From contig NW_019773554.1 of NCBI RefSeq assembly GCF_001039355.2, positions 30,169 through 59,833 on the forward strand: a DNA stretch of 29,665 bases. The letters are read 5' to 3'. The stretch is from Lingula anatina. Lineage: Eukaryota > Brachiopoda > Lingulata > Lingulida > Lingulidae. The translations under genes and the position numbers were made by a program. Positions 17,632 through 27,300 of this stretch are shown one piece after another (positions within the stretch are counted from its first letter, which is position 1; each line of letters opens with the position of its first letter). The notes beneath the pieces were generated by a model. That model did not search any database. It saw nothing but the letters and a program-made list of their open reading frames with translations, and had not been told where the DNA came from.

Positions 17632-18230
17632 AATGGTGAGGGTTAGTCTGACATAAATGGGTCAAAACCTAGGGCGAGGCTCCGGGCTCTCTGGCATGGT
17701 GGGCTTTTTGTCACGTTACACTAGTGTCAACTTCTATATATGGTGTTCGTCACCAAACTTTATTTCTTGGTATTTTCTAAATTTTATTACCGCTACCAGT
17801 AGTACTGATGATGAGCGTGTCGTTTAATGCACGTTGCTGGACACGTGTTCTTCAAAATATCTGGAATTTTTGGAAAAAGGTCTGAATGATCTTAATCAGA
17901 ATTAACCTCAAACGCAGGGTTAATCGGAGTATTGAGGTTTGTATGCGGGGCGAACGTCACCTCTACAAGGTAATGGAGAATGGAATTCCTGTCACATCGG
18001 GTTTCAACTTTTGCCAGCGCCAAAGTATATAGTGTCCGTCATCGACCTTCGTTTCTTGGAAATTTCAACATTTTATTAGTGTTACCAGTAGGTACCGGTT
18101 GTGCCTGTAGGTGGTCACGTCGGACCAAGCACATGTCTGGACATGTGTTCTTCGAAATAACAGGAACATTTGGAAAAGGATCTGTATGGTGTTAATGAGA
18201 ATGAACAACATTCTTCTGAGCTTGGAAGTA

Positions 18231-18935
18231 GTGCTCCTCCAATCCACCACAGTATTGCCAGGTGTATTCGTTGTTGAGAGAACTTGTAGTCATCTACCTA
18301 TTGGGCAGGTTACACACCAGTAACCAAATCTGGTGTTATTTTTTTAAAAGTTTTATTACAAACTCAACATTTCTGTTGGCTACATCCCTGTACGTCCCCG
18401 CACCGATGAGCCCCCCCCCCACACACACACACAATCGTTATCCCTCCACTCTGATTAAAAGACATCCAAAACAATATTCTTCATTTCAAAAACTTTTTGT
18501 ATCACACTTTTTGGAACCTGAGAGTAACATTTTTTCGATATGTTCTGGAAAAGAAACAATTACTTTTTTTGCAATGCTGTACATAGACAAGCTAACAGCG
18601 AGCAAAACATAACCTCCTAAATGGAGGTTATAAAAAAAAAACTAAGACCAGTAAAAAATGATGTGAAATGCATCATCTGAAATCCTTAAAAAATGGGTAA
18701 TGGAAGGCATTGTGGGCACTTGTATGATTAACCCAGGTATCGTGGTCAGTATATGTCTTTAGTTCACAGCATAATAATGTATAATGTATATATAATGAAA
18801 GGTCACTGCAACAAACCCATTTTCTTGAAGTCTATATTATTGGTCCGACTTGCAATGAGTTAGTGTCTTATAAAACAGTTCATAGAAATCACTATATAGT
18901 AATAATAATAAAAATAAGGTAGGATTCTAGGGACC
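18231..18935. other. Intergenic DNA with a C-run and (AC)n tract
   Basis: A poly-C/(CA)n tract at about 18409-18433. AT-rich otherwise. No gene is recognised. Confidence 0.5.
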
Positions 18936-19170
18936 ATTCCCACAGATATTTGGATCGATCTATCTCCCTGGGGAGTCTCACTAAATTGCTATCAGTTTAA
19001 CCGGCTTAAATGTCTGTCACGCCTAGTATAGCTGTTAGGGGGTAATTATCTTTACACCCTAGCAGATTCGGTAGGCGTGACAGACATTAAAGCTTGCAAG
19101 TTGATAGCAGTTTAGTGAGACTCCCCAGGGAGTTAGACCGATCCAGGTGGATCGATCTAGGCATGGGAAT
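18936..19170. mobile_element. Foldback MITE, family A copy 1
   Basis: It runs from ATTCCCACAGAT to CATGGGAAT. The arms contain CTCCCTGGGGAGTCTCACTA, TGCTATCAG and TGTCTGTCACGCCT, with inverse copies on the right. The centre GCTGTTAGGGGGTAATTATC pairs with ACACCCTAGCAG, so the whole 235 bp is a near-continuous palindrome. A second copy lies at 24125. Confidence 0.75.
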
Positions 19171-19944
19171 CCAGTCAAGGGCTCTGGTCAGTTACAATGT
19201 ATGATGTTCTATAGTTTATATAGCAACAGTCTCCTGAAGTGAATTTTGATGAGAGAAATAAGATATGGCTCGAATATCTAACGAAGATTATTTGACTTAA
19301 AATGAAATGATTGAGTTAAAACTGAGCCCCCCCACCCCCCGAAAAAAAATAAAATAGAAAACTATGGGTATTTTTTGTAGTTTTGACAATTACACACATT
19401 TTTTAAAAAATTTATTTATAATGAAAGTACACATACCTGTTTTACGTCTATATTCATTTTCTGTCCATGAAAACAACTCTAAACTAGACTAAAAACAGGA
19501 AAGAGAACTGGTGACACTTCCTTCGCACTTTTAACAAATACAATTATCATAAACAATAAATACAGCGTATCCATGGGGATTTAATGGTAGTACACTGAGT
19601 AGAAGGCAAGTCTTGATATTTCGTCTTTTTTATGAATAAACATTTACTAGTAGTGAGCCCTCTGTTCCACACCAAAATTGAGGGATTCAATAGCTCAACA
19701 CCTGTGTCATATTTTAAGGGTACATTTGGCAAACTACCATTTTATGAGTATCATGAGGTTGCTGGGTGAGATGGTTTTGATAACGAAAGTCGAAATATGT
19801 AGTTGGATCATTTAAATATTATTTTGAGTGCATTTCTTGCCTTTATATGGAAAAAAGAAAATGTCAAGACTAACCTTCCATTCAAGGTACTACTTTTGAA
19901 CCCCAATTGTTCTCAACATCTTAAATAAATAAGACTCAAGTACA

Positions 19945-20025
19945 CAGCCTGTGTAGGCACTTCAGCCAGTTTTGATGACTAGGTAGCCATTTCCAAAACT
20001 AGTATCATAGAGAATTCACTCACTG
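19945..20025 (-). promoter_or_regulatory. SECIS element (form 2) for SELENOS
   Basis: On the minus strand: lower helix CAGTGAGTG/CACAGGCTG with a 2x2 mismatch; an 8/8-nt internal loop; the quartet strands ATGA (20008-20005) and TGA (19964-19962); upper helix CTAGTTTTG/CAAAACTGG (nine pairs, one G-U); an unpaired GAA carrying the conserved AA 12 nt after ATGA; and a mini-helix ATGGCT/AGTCAT closed by ACCT. This is the architecture SBP2 needs to decode UGA as selenocysteine. It lies on the same strand as, and about 1.3 kb after, the predicted Sec codon. Confidence 0.75.
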
Positions 20026-20539
20026 ACCAAATTACTAATGGATGAATTCTGCTACACGGGCGTGTATTCTATTCATCGTGCACAGAGGGTTTCCACATAA
20101 TATCATTACATTCTATGTATGGTGGCATTTTCACAATATCAAAAATAGAAGGATGTGTATACATATAACATTGGAACATCACACATTTTAAGGGCAAATA
20201 AAGGTAAAACAGGGGGGAATCAGAAAGGCATTAACGCCTACTGGGCATGTACCACCGGCTGGGTGCTTGGTCAATAAAATGCCTTGTGTCTTAATGCCAA
20301 AGATATAATCAGTGACATAATAATCACAATGGTCAAGAACATCTTCAAAAAATTTGTTGGAACTTTACAGTGAGAAGGTCACTTTCTACTAAATGCATCA
20401 AACTAAATATGGAACTACTTATATCAAATTATATAGTAAAAAGTTCCCTAAACGCAAGCTGTAAAAATCTTTAACACCCCCTAGTTTTTGACTTCGACGT
20501 CCCTCCTATATTTTGAAAGCTCATTGAATGATAATGTTA

Positions 20540-20600
20540 CCCCTTAGCAAAATGAAAAGTTTGCAGCAATATTGCAACAAGCCTGATATTTTGCTAAGGG
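20540..20600. repeat. Hairpin CCCTTAGCAAAAT / ATTTTGCTAAGGG
   Basis: A perfect 13-bp inverted repeat around a loop of about 34 nt, inside the presumed SELENOS 3' UTR. It may be a small MITE remnant. Confidence 0.65.
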
Positions 20601-20749
20601 ATGCATTATATATTGAAAAATATTTGCAACAATATCAGAACAAGATATTGTTGGCAGTTCTTTGGAAATAAAGAGAAAGATTATGCACTACAGCCCAGCT
20701 AATGATGCATGGTTTTCACTGCTTTCATACAAAGAACATCTTGTGGTAT

Positions 20750-20835
20750 TCACACACACACCAGTCATGCTCATACCATGATGAATGTCAAGAACACAAG
20801 ATTCAGACGTGACGCATCTCACACACACACACACC
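20750..20835. repeat. Two short (CA)n tracts
   Basis: CA repeats at about 20751-20762 and 20819-20835, separated by unique sequence. Confidence 0.8.
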
Positions 20836-21198
20836 ACACGTGAATGTGACCAAGACAATACCTAGATCTCTTGATCTCAATATAGGTCTGAAGTACAGAT
20901 ATATACCATTAGCCACAACTAGGTGTATGTGGCAGCCACTTGAGCTGGCACTTGTGTTCATAACACATACACAGTGCTGACTGGTGGTGTTTCTACAACA
21001 TGTACTGTAGCTGTATCCTTGATGCCAACTAAGAAACTGTAGTAATTATGCTAGGTATAAAATGAAATGAAGTCCATGGAGCTCTCAGACAAACTAATGA
21101 AAAATTGTCAGAAAATTTAAATATTTATAATTTACAAGGCCAAATTTGAATTTTTTCATTTCTTCTGGCAACAGTTCCCCATCCAGCAAGTGGCTATA

Positions 21199-21288
21199 GT
21201 TGTATGGTGTCCAGGCACATGGTGCCCAGTTGTATGGTGCCATGGTATGTGGTGCCAAGGAATGTGGTTTCAAGGTATGTGGTACCCC
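21199..21288. repeat. Minisatellite, unit about 17 bp, beside the SELENOS stop
   Basis: About five imperfect units of the form TATGGTGCCnnGGnATG. It begins 16 bp beyond the SELENOS TAA in the mRNA direction. Confidence 0.75.
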
Positions 21289-21303
21289 TCTGTACACGAA
21301 AAA

Positions 21304-21386
21304 TTAACCTCATCCTCCTCCAGCGCCTCCACGGCGCGGGGGTCGGAATGTTGTTCCTGAACTTGAACCCATCAAAGGATTATAAT
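21304..21386 (-). CDS. SELENOS: SELENOS terminal coding exon with Sec UGA
   Basis: Acceptor CTTTTTCAG on the minus strand. The first two bases complete an Asp codon, then 24 sense codons lead to TGA (21312-21310), GGT and TAA (21306-21304). It is too short and interrupted for standard ORF finding. It is Gly/Arg-rich like other SELENOS C-termini. Confidence 0.9.
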
Positions 21387-22100
21387 CTGAAAAAGAAATG
21401 TCACAATGGTTTCCATGATGCAAAGAAGGTGTATATCTTTATTTCACACCAAGGAATCTGTAACAGTTAAAAGCATTAAAAGGTTGGATTAATATGCTAT
21501 ATATAGTACTGAAGTATTTACACAATGGCAGGGCAGGTTGCCAAAAGGTCCATCATACCATAAATACTACTATAAATGAGAGAATGGCGTTGTATAAAAC
21601 TTCATGTAAAAGGCAATGTGAACTTGAGTGGTAACTAGACATCAGAACTTAATTGTAATTCGACAGATAATATACAGGCCAGTTGCTGGCAATTTGAAAT
21701 TGGGGTTCTTTTTGGGGAAAAAAAGTGGTAACTTTTGCCCTTCAGTTGTCCGAGCTTGAGAAATGGCAACAAAAATAGAAAAAAATTTGATTCAGAGCTG
21801 ACTTCAGGGCCAAAAGAGCAGTTCTTTTGTCGTCGCCCCTCCTTCCCTCCTCCTCACACCCCTTAACTCTTTCATTTATCATTAAATACAAATATTTTGC
21901 ATAAATTTTACACTAAGCATTCATTAAGCTTTCATCACATCTACCATTTCTCTCCGTTTCATTTTAACTTGTGACTGAAGAACAAAGCATATCATCAGCA
22001 AAACAATGTTATCATCATTTTGGTACAGTGCACACTTACCAGATGTTCTATAAACATTCTTTTTCTTTGGTTTTGGCTGCTGGTTTTCCATATCTGTGGG
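21304..22100 (-). CDS. SELENOS: Selenoprotein S (SELENOS/VIMP), last two coding exons, partial
   Basis: SELENOS is a single-pass ER-membrane protein that recruits p97/VCP to derlins for ER-associated degradation and has a C-terminal selenocysteine. The exons 22040-22100 and 21304-21386 join in phase (G|AT gives Asp) to give the end of the protein: a Lys/Pro-rich linker, then YNPLMGSSSG, FRPPRR, and GGAGGG-UGA-G-stop. Human SELENOS ends with the same layout (GYNPL...WRPGRRG...GGUG). The UGA at 21312-21310 is read as selenocysteine, followed by Gly and TAA. The N-terminal membrane helix and the coiled-coil VCP-binding exons were not found in the window; they probably lie beyond it or behind a large intron. 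The downstream SECIS supports a true selenoprotein rather than a truncated one. Confidence 0.9.
21387..22039 (-). other. SELENOS last intron
   Basis: 653 bp; minus-strand donor GTAAGTGTG and acceptor TTTTTCAG. No other feature is recognised. A C/T-rich patch lies near 21835-21865. Confidence 0.8.
22040..22100 (-). CDS. SELENOS: SELENOS penultimate coding exon
   Basis: 61 nt between minus-strand TTTTGCAG and GTAAGTG. It encodes PTDMENQQPKPKKKNVYRTS plus one base. It is Lys/Pro-rich and corresponds in place and composition to the poorly conserved linker before the YNPL motif in other SELENOS proteins. Confidence 0.8.
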
Positions 22101-22886
22101 CTGCAAAACATAAAATACTATCACATTTATTACCGTATATTAAACTGTTCTATTTCTAAGGGTCTCTTTCACAAAAACGTCTGAAGTTCTTGGACTAAAC
22201 TTAGGCTGCCTAAATTGAACAGTCTACAGTGCAAAGTTGACTTCTCAATATTAGTCAAAGAGCTTTCACAAGTTTAAAAGAAAGAATGACCCATATAAAT
22301 GTATTAGATAATTTTTATACATTGCAACTGCAGGATATCTGTGTTAGATACCATTTGACCATTACACTCACTGGTTTCAGTGCACTGACCATATAGTAAC
22401 CCTACCCTAATGCCAACCTACAGCCAATAAATGCAGTGGCCGATTTGGGGGTGGGGGTGGGGTGGGGTGGGGGGGGTGGGGGGTTAGGGGGGGGGTTGAC
22501 CCCCCCCCCCCCCTTTCACACCAATGGTCTCCATAGACACTGAATGTAGCCTTACAGTTATACTTATGTATGAAGTACACTGAACATTAGGGCTTGTTGC
22601 TTTCACGTTTGTCACTGCAGTGACTGTGTATTAAGTAAACATTTCCCAAATGAAAAAAAAAAGAAAAGAAAAAAGACAGCAAGGACAGCCATAAAGTCTG
22701 CCATGTTTCTGCCTTCACGTTCCGCATGACAGGGTAAAGGTGACATCACAATGTGGGTTTGGCATCTGAATGGACTAATTACAGGAAAACAAGCTATAAA
22801 GACATTCAAATTCCACTGAAGACTTTAAATGATGTCTATTCATATTCCTACTGCAAACTTTGATATATATAATTCCTTCCTGAATT
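22101..22886. other. Presumed SELENOS intron or upstream DNA
   Basis: No exon is recognised. It contains the G/C-homopolymer repeat remnant at 22433-22515. Confidence 0.5.
22433..22515. mobile_element. Remnant of a GGCGGA-end MITE with G-tract and C-tract
   Basis: CAGTGGCCGATTTGGGGG resembles the hAT-like end at 17352. It is followed by about 55 bp of G-rich repeats and then a C14 run, able to form a G/C hairpin or quadruplex. The right end of the element is not found. Confidence 0.45.
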
Positions 22887-23092
22887 AAGGGTGCTTTCAC
22901 AACGTAGTCTTTCACAACGTAGTTGATCCACAGACTAACAGATCCCTGGATCAAATATGGCCGACCCACTTGAAGCCTTGCTGTATTATCCCCTAAAAGA
23001 AACTGATTAGATTCCCCTGCTATCAAGTGGGTCAGCCATAATTGATCAGCAGATCTGTAAGTCCGCTGATCAACTTAGGTTGTGAATGCTCC
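22887..23092. mobile_element. GATC-family foldback MITE
   Basis: The left arm (GGTGCTTTCACAACGTAG, TTGATCC..GGATCAAATATGGC, GACCCACTTGA) is mirrored by the right arm (TCAAGTGGGTCAGCCATAATTGATC ... TTGTGAATGCTCC). About 206 bp, non-coding. The left end has an internal 15-bp duplication (CTTTCACAACGTAGT twice). Confidence 0.75.
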
Positions 23093-23857
23093 ATAAGATG
23101 TTTCGAAACATGTTACAATGTGACTTCCCAGAGACTGTAAGTATTTTATCTAAATGTGACCATGCAATCAATTTCAATTCAGCTGTTATTAAAAATGCTG
23201 AATAGTGTAATTTGCTGTTTAATGTCAAAAGATTATGTAAATTAAGTATATGCTATTCATAAATATTTTCACAATGAAAAATAACATTAAACTTCCTTTC
23301 CCAGAAATATCATCATGTAACTAACACAATTCCTATAACTGTCATGAACATAACAAGGTAAAGGCAGCCATAGGTCCACTGATTAACATCAATCTTATCC
23401 AACTATTGTACTCACAATTTCATTGTCTGAGATATATAAACGCCACCAACCAGTCTCTCTCTGCATCTTTTAAAAGTGGCCACTTGACAAATATAAATGC
23501 CTGTTTCAATTGGTGGTACTAACTTGTGTGAATGGCCAAGATAAAGATGAAACTGAAACCGATTCTCACAAGGGACCTTATGTTCTGAAACAGAGGTCAC
23601 ACGTTTCGGCCTCCTCACAAAAGGCCTTCATGAATCCGGTGAACTGAGGCTGAGTTGTCACCACTGTCACATATGGTGACAATCTGTACTGATATCATTT
23701 TTTGGATAATACGAAACGGTGTCCTTTGGTATTTCTATAAGTTTTAGTATTTGAAGCTATACAGTGGCATTTGGTTGGCTTTTGTGGCAAAAATTTAACT
23801 TTTTTAAATGCATCTCTAAGAGAACTCAACGGTAGCTTTTTCTGTCAGGTAAACACA
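23093..23857. other. Unrecognised DNA with one small hairpin
   Basis: TTGTCACCA (23655-23663) pairs perfectly with TGGTGACAA (23674-23682). No gene is seen. Confidence 0.5.
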
Positions 23858-24118
23858 AAGAGCGCATTCAAAACACATAATCCATGAACTAACTGATCCC
23901 CCAACCAAATATGGCCCACCCCGCTTAAAAGGAAGCTTCTTAATACCCTGGTGGTCTCCCTATATCTGCATGTGCTATTAAATGGATTAAGTTTAGGCTC
24001 CGATGTTTAACTGCTTGGCCCCTGCAGCTATGGCGCTTGTGGTGGTGGGGAGAGCATCAGGAGATAAGGAGCATCACTTTTAAGTTGGTCACTACCATAT
24101 TTAATCTGTGATCTGTAA
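23858..24118. mobile_element. Degenerate GATC-family MITE
   Basis: The left part GAGCGCATTCAAAACACATAATCC ... CCAAATATGGCCCACC and the right part GGTCACTACCATATTTAATCTGTGATC follow the order of the 22887 element with many substitutions. It ends 6 bp before the next MITE. Confidence 0.5.
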
Positions 24119-24124
24119 CACCCC

Positions 24125-24327
24125 ATTTCCATAGATTAGATCGACCTACTTTAGATCGACCTAACTCCCTGGGGGCTCACGCTAAATAGCTGTCAGCTGG
24201 GCAGACACGAAAGTTAATTACCCCCTTACAGCTTGTAGTAGGCGGGACGGACATTTAAGTCGGATTATCTGAAAGTAATCTAGTGAGACTCCCCGCGGGG
24301 ATAGATCAATCTAAAATCTATGGGAAT
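24125..24327. mobile_element. Foldback MITE, family A copy 2
   Basis: Shares ends (ATTTCCATAGATT / ATCTATGGGAAT), GATCGACCTAACTCCCTGGGG and its inverse with the element at 18936. The central block TTAATTACCCCCTTACAGC is the reverse complement of the copy 1 centre, so the copies lie in opposite orientation. 203 bp, non-coding. Confidence 0.75.
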
Positions 24328-27300
24328 AGAGCCTTAGTCCATTGTTCTGGATACCCTCAAAGTTATTACAATACCCGTTTTCAAGTAAGGTACCTTCAAA
24401 TCTTTACAATATGGGAAGATGAGGTGTAACATTAAAGATGCATACAAAGTCAATTTTTTGTCACCAAAACCAACCAAATGCCAGCATATAGTTTCAAGTA
24501 GTATAACTAAGAGAATTACCAAAAGGCATTGTTTAATTTTACCCGAAAATGATGTTTGAACGGTTTTTTCTGCTGGCAGTCTAAGCTGTATGTCAATGGG
24601 GCAGAAAAGTAGGTCATGAAAGTACCAAAAAAACCCCCAAAAATTTAAAGAAAGGAGCAGTCTAAAGGTCTTTTATGGCTGATCGAGTGATCTATTCAGT
24701 TTATCCCTTGGCATGTCGAATTTATTTGAGTCATATTAGAAACTAGTAGAAGTGGTTTACATGTGTTACTGGGAATCCACGCTCCACTGATGCTCGGTTG
24801 GTATGTACCTTTAAGTGGGCTACATACATATGTGAATGAACAACAAATCTTTTGCCATAGCCTCTACTTTTTTTTTCTTAGCTAGAATTAACATCCAACA
24901 TTGTGAGGCAAAGCTTTCCTCAAAATTCTGTGAAGTATTTGGAACAATATGGTGATATACCTGGTTCCTCACTATTCAAGATTATGACTGTCTTGTGTAG
25001 AATATCGACAATCATTACTTATTTTTAACATTTCTATGAAAAAAACTAAGATAGAATTTTTAAAAAACTAAGAAAGAAAAAAGGAAATAATTATAAGTGT
25101 GTAAGAAATTAAAGGGAGTGATCACTTGACACTTCATATTTTTTCTTAAAAATCCTCTTTTTTTATTCAAACCAAGCTGCTCCAACAGGACACCAAGCAT
25201 GTTGCTTGTGTAGAAAAAATTATGGCTTATTCTTGTTTAGGCCTGGGGTGTGAAAAATACTGCATACTGATTGGCTAAGAGTTGTCAATGATTGACAGCC
25301 AGTAACAGGTCAATTCATGCAGGCACTATGCAAAGTAACATGATTTTTAAACCTGTTCCACTCATAACATAGTACCCTAGGGGAAAACAGGACCCCTGTG
25401 TGATCTGAAATTATTTCTGTCTGTCCCCAGACCCACCTGTTATATTTCTCTGGAAGGGCAATGTAACAACTAGATGTTGGGTAGTGGGCATCTCTGTCCA
25501 TGTTAAATTACATATTTTAATACAGGTGCAAAGATTAGGTCAAACACAGCATCAGACCTACTCTAAGTGCCCAGCATTGGCATAACACCCAACCCTAAGA
25601 TTTTTAAAAATCACCTCTGCTGCTGTACGTGCCAGTTTTCAAGGGGCGGGGAAGTTACATAACAGTGTACAGCTTGATCATCTCAAATCTGACAGGGGTC
25701 TTTTCTTCGATTTTTAACCGACTAGACTATAGCGCCCCCCTGTGGTTGGAGACTGAATAACCAAGATGAGCTGAGACAAGTCAACAGTGTGTAAAGACTG
25801 TCAGTATTAAAGGCATCATAACTTTTAACAAGTGACCCAATCAGGTACCCATCAGTTACCCAATCAAATTTACCATTGCAAGCTCTGGTGTCTGCCTTAT
25901 TTGCCACAATGGCATGAAGAAGATAGTCAAGTCAAGTCAAATTTACCATTTATTTTGCTGGCAATGAGACTCATAAATTAAAAGTCTCTTTCGTAGTTAA
26001 AGCACGGACTGCCAATAGTAGTTCTGGCAGGCCTAGTGGCTGATTGCAAGAGTTGCACCACGACATGACAATCTCACAATCCTACAATCTCATTTGCTAC
26101 TTCAGTTTTCAGAAATGAACCAACCCAAGTTGAGTATTTTCCACAGTTAATATTCCACAATTACGGCAATTGTGTGAAAGTGTCATGTAAGCAGTATAAA
26201 CATGATTCCAACTTGACAAAACATCACCTACTAAAGGCTAACAAAAAGGATTTACACTGGTATAAAAGCAGTGTGCTTGTAACATTTGACGGTATTACTG
26301 ATCAGGAGCTGAATCACGACGGACTTCACATTCTCAAGAGTTGCAGTATACAGAATAGTACCAAACATAACGAAGGGAAAAAGAATGGCAAGTCTGCACA
26401 GCCTTAAGTTTTAAAGATACATTTCACTTGCTAGACACACTGTAAAGGTACAACATAAAAGAGAGCAGTGAAAAAAAAGGAAAAAAGAAAGAGAAGGAAA
26501 AAACAGTATCAGAAACAGCAAGTTGCTATAAAACTGTGCCTGCCAATTCAAACTGACGTATTTGGAACCTGAAGTAACCTACAACAAGCCGCTAAGTATT
26601 TAGGGATAACACACCTTTCGAGCATTGCAGCAACTTGTTATCAGAGTTGTTTAAGAAACAAGTAAGTACTTCAACTTCATTTAGAAATGTTGAGTTTAAC
26701 TTGGAAATGAAATAAATAACATGTCAAAGTATCTTAGATCAACTCTTTTCAATTACATTAATTTTCTCAACAAAAACATCCAATCTTTGCAAAAACTCAT
26801 CATTATCAGAGCAATAAATACATGGTCATTACACTAAACAAGGTAAGAATAAATAGGTTTCTTTGAAAAAGATTAATAGAAATGTAAGGAAAATAAAAGA
26901 GAAAAACCATGTAGAACACCAGAAATGAAGTGCTGAATTCGTTGTGAATGTGAATGTCTCATCTCTCCATAAAAATTCTAAAAAAAAAAGAAAGAAAAAA
27001 AAACAGAAAATTTAAGTTCAATCAAATAAGATATATTGCAACAATTATTCTTAAGCTGAGAGAAAAGACAGTATTAAAAAATGACCAACATGGATTATTA
27101 TAAACTTCAGAAAAAGTATACCTAATATTCCACCTTTTTACATCTTGCCATTCCTACTGGGGTTTTAAAAGCATCATAAACAAAGCTAAATTGTGGCTAA
27201 AATAACAGTGTGAGTTTTTGCAGGATGGCAGGGATAATCTTGCAATTTATACATAAACTTGTTTTATTTTTTACTGGTTTGGGACACTGTTATAACATGC

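Larger units (their letters stand above)
16471..18230. repeat. Diverged tandem array, unit about 290-350 bp, with two inserted elements
   Basis: Recurring blocks: GTTTCAAC...GCCAGCGCCAAAG (16601, 18001); TATATAGTGTCCGTCATC (16642, a variant at 17737, 18026); a block with ATCTGGAAT.TTTGGAAAAAGGTCTGAATG (about 16771, 17861, and a degraded form about 18150); GGTTAGGGTTAG (16535, 16886). The spacing is 289 bp between the last two units and about 350 bp between the first two. The larger apparent gap in the middle is accounted for by insertions at 16999-17276 and 17352-17631. Unit function is unknown: satellite-like DNA or a duplicated transposon segment. Confidence 0.65.
19171..21303 (-). other. 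Presumed 3' UTR of SELENOS and downstream flank
   Basis: Lies after the SELENOS stop codon on the minus strand. It includes the SECIS candidate (19945-20025), a 13-bp-stem hairpin (20540-20600), CA repeats and a minisatellite. A minus-strand AATAAA at 19411-19416 is a candidate poly(A) signal about 1.9 kb after the stop. The true 3' end is not known. Confidence 0.5.

Noticed and set aside
21096-21161. AATGAAAAATT/AATTTTTTCATT hairpin considered as the SECIS
   Set aside because: Nearly all A/T, with a loop of about 45 nt and no proper quartet-to-AA spacing; the 19945-20025 structure fits far better.
21924-22124. 66-codon minus-strand frame as an independent small gene
   Set aside because: Only its middle (22040-22100) is coding, as a SELENOS exon; the rest reads through splice sites into introns.
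26174-26407. 77-codon plus-strand open frame, Lys/His/Asn-rich
   Set aside because: No ATG start, no splice acceptor, no recognisable family; probably chance.
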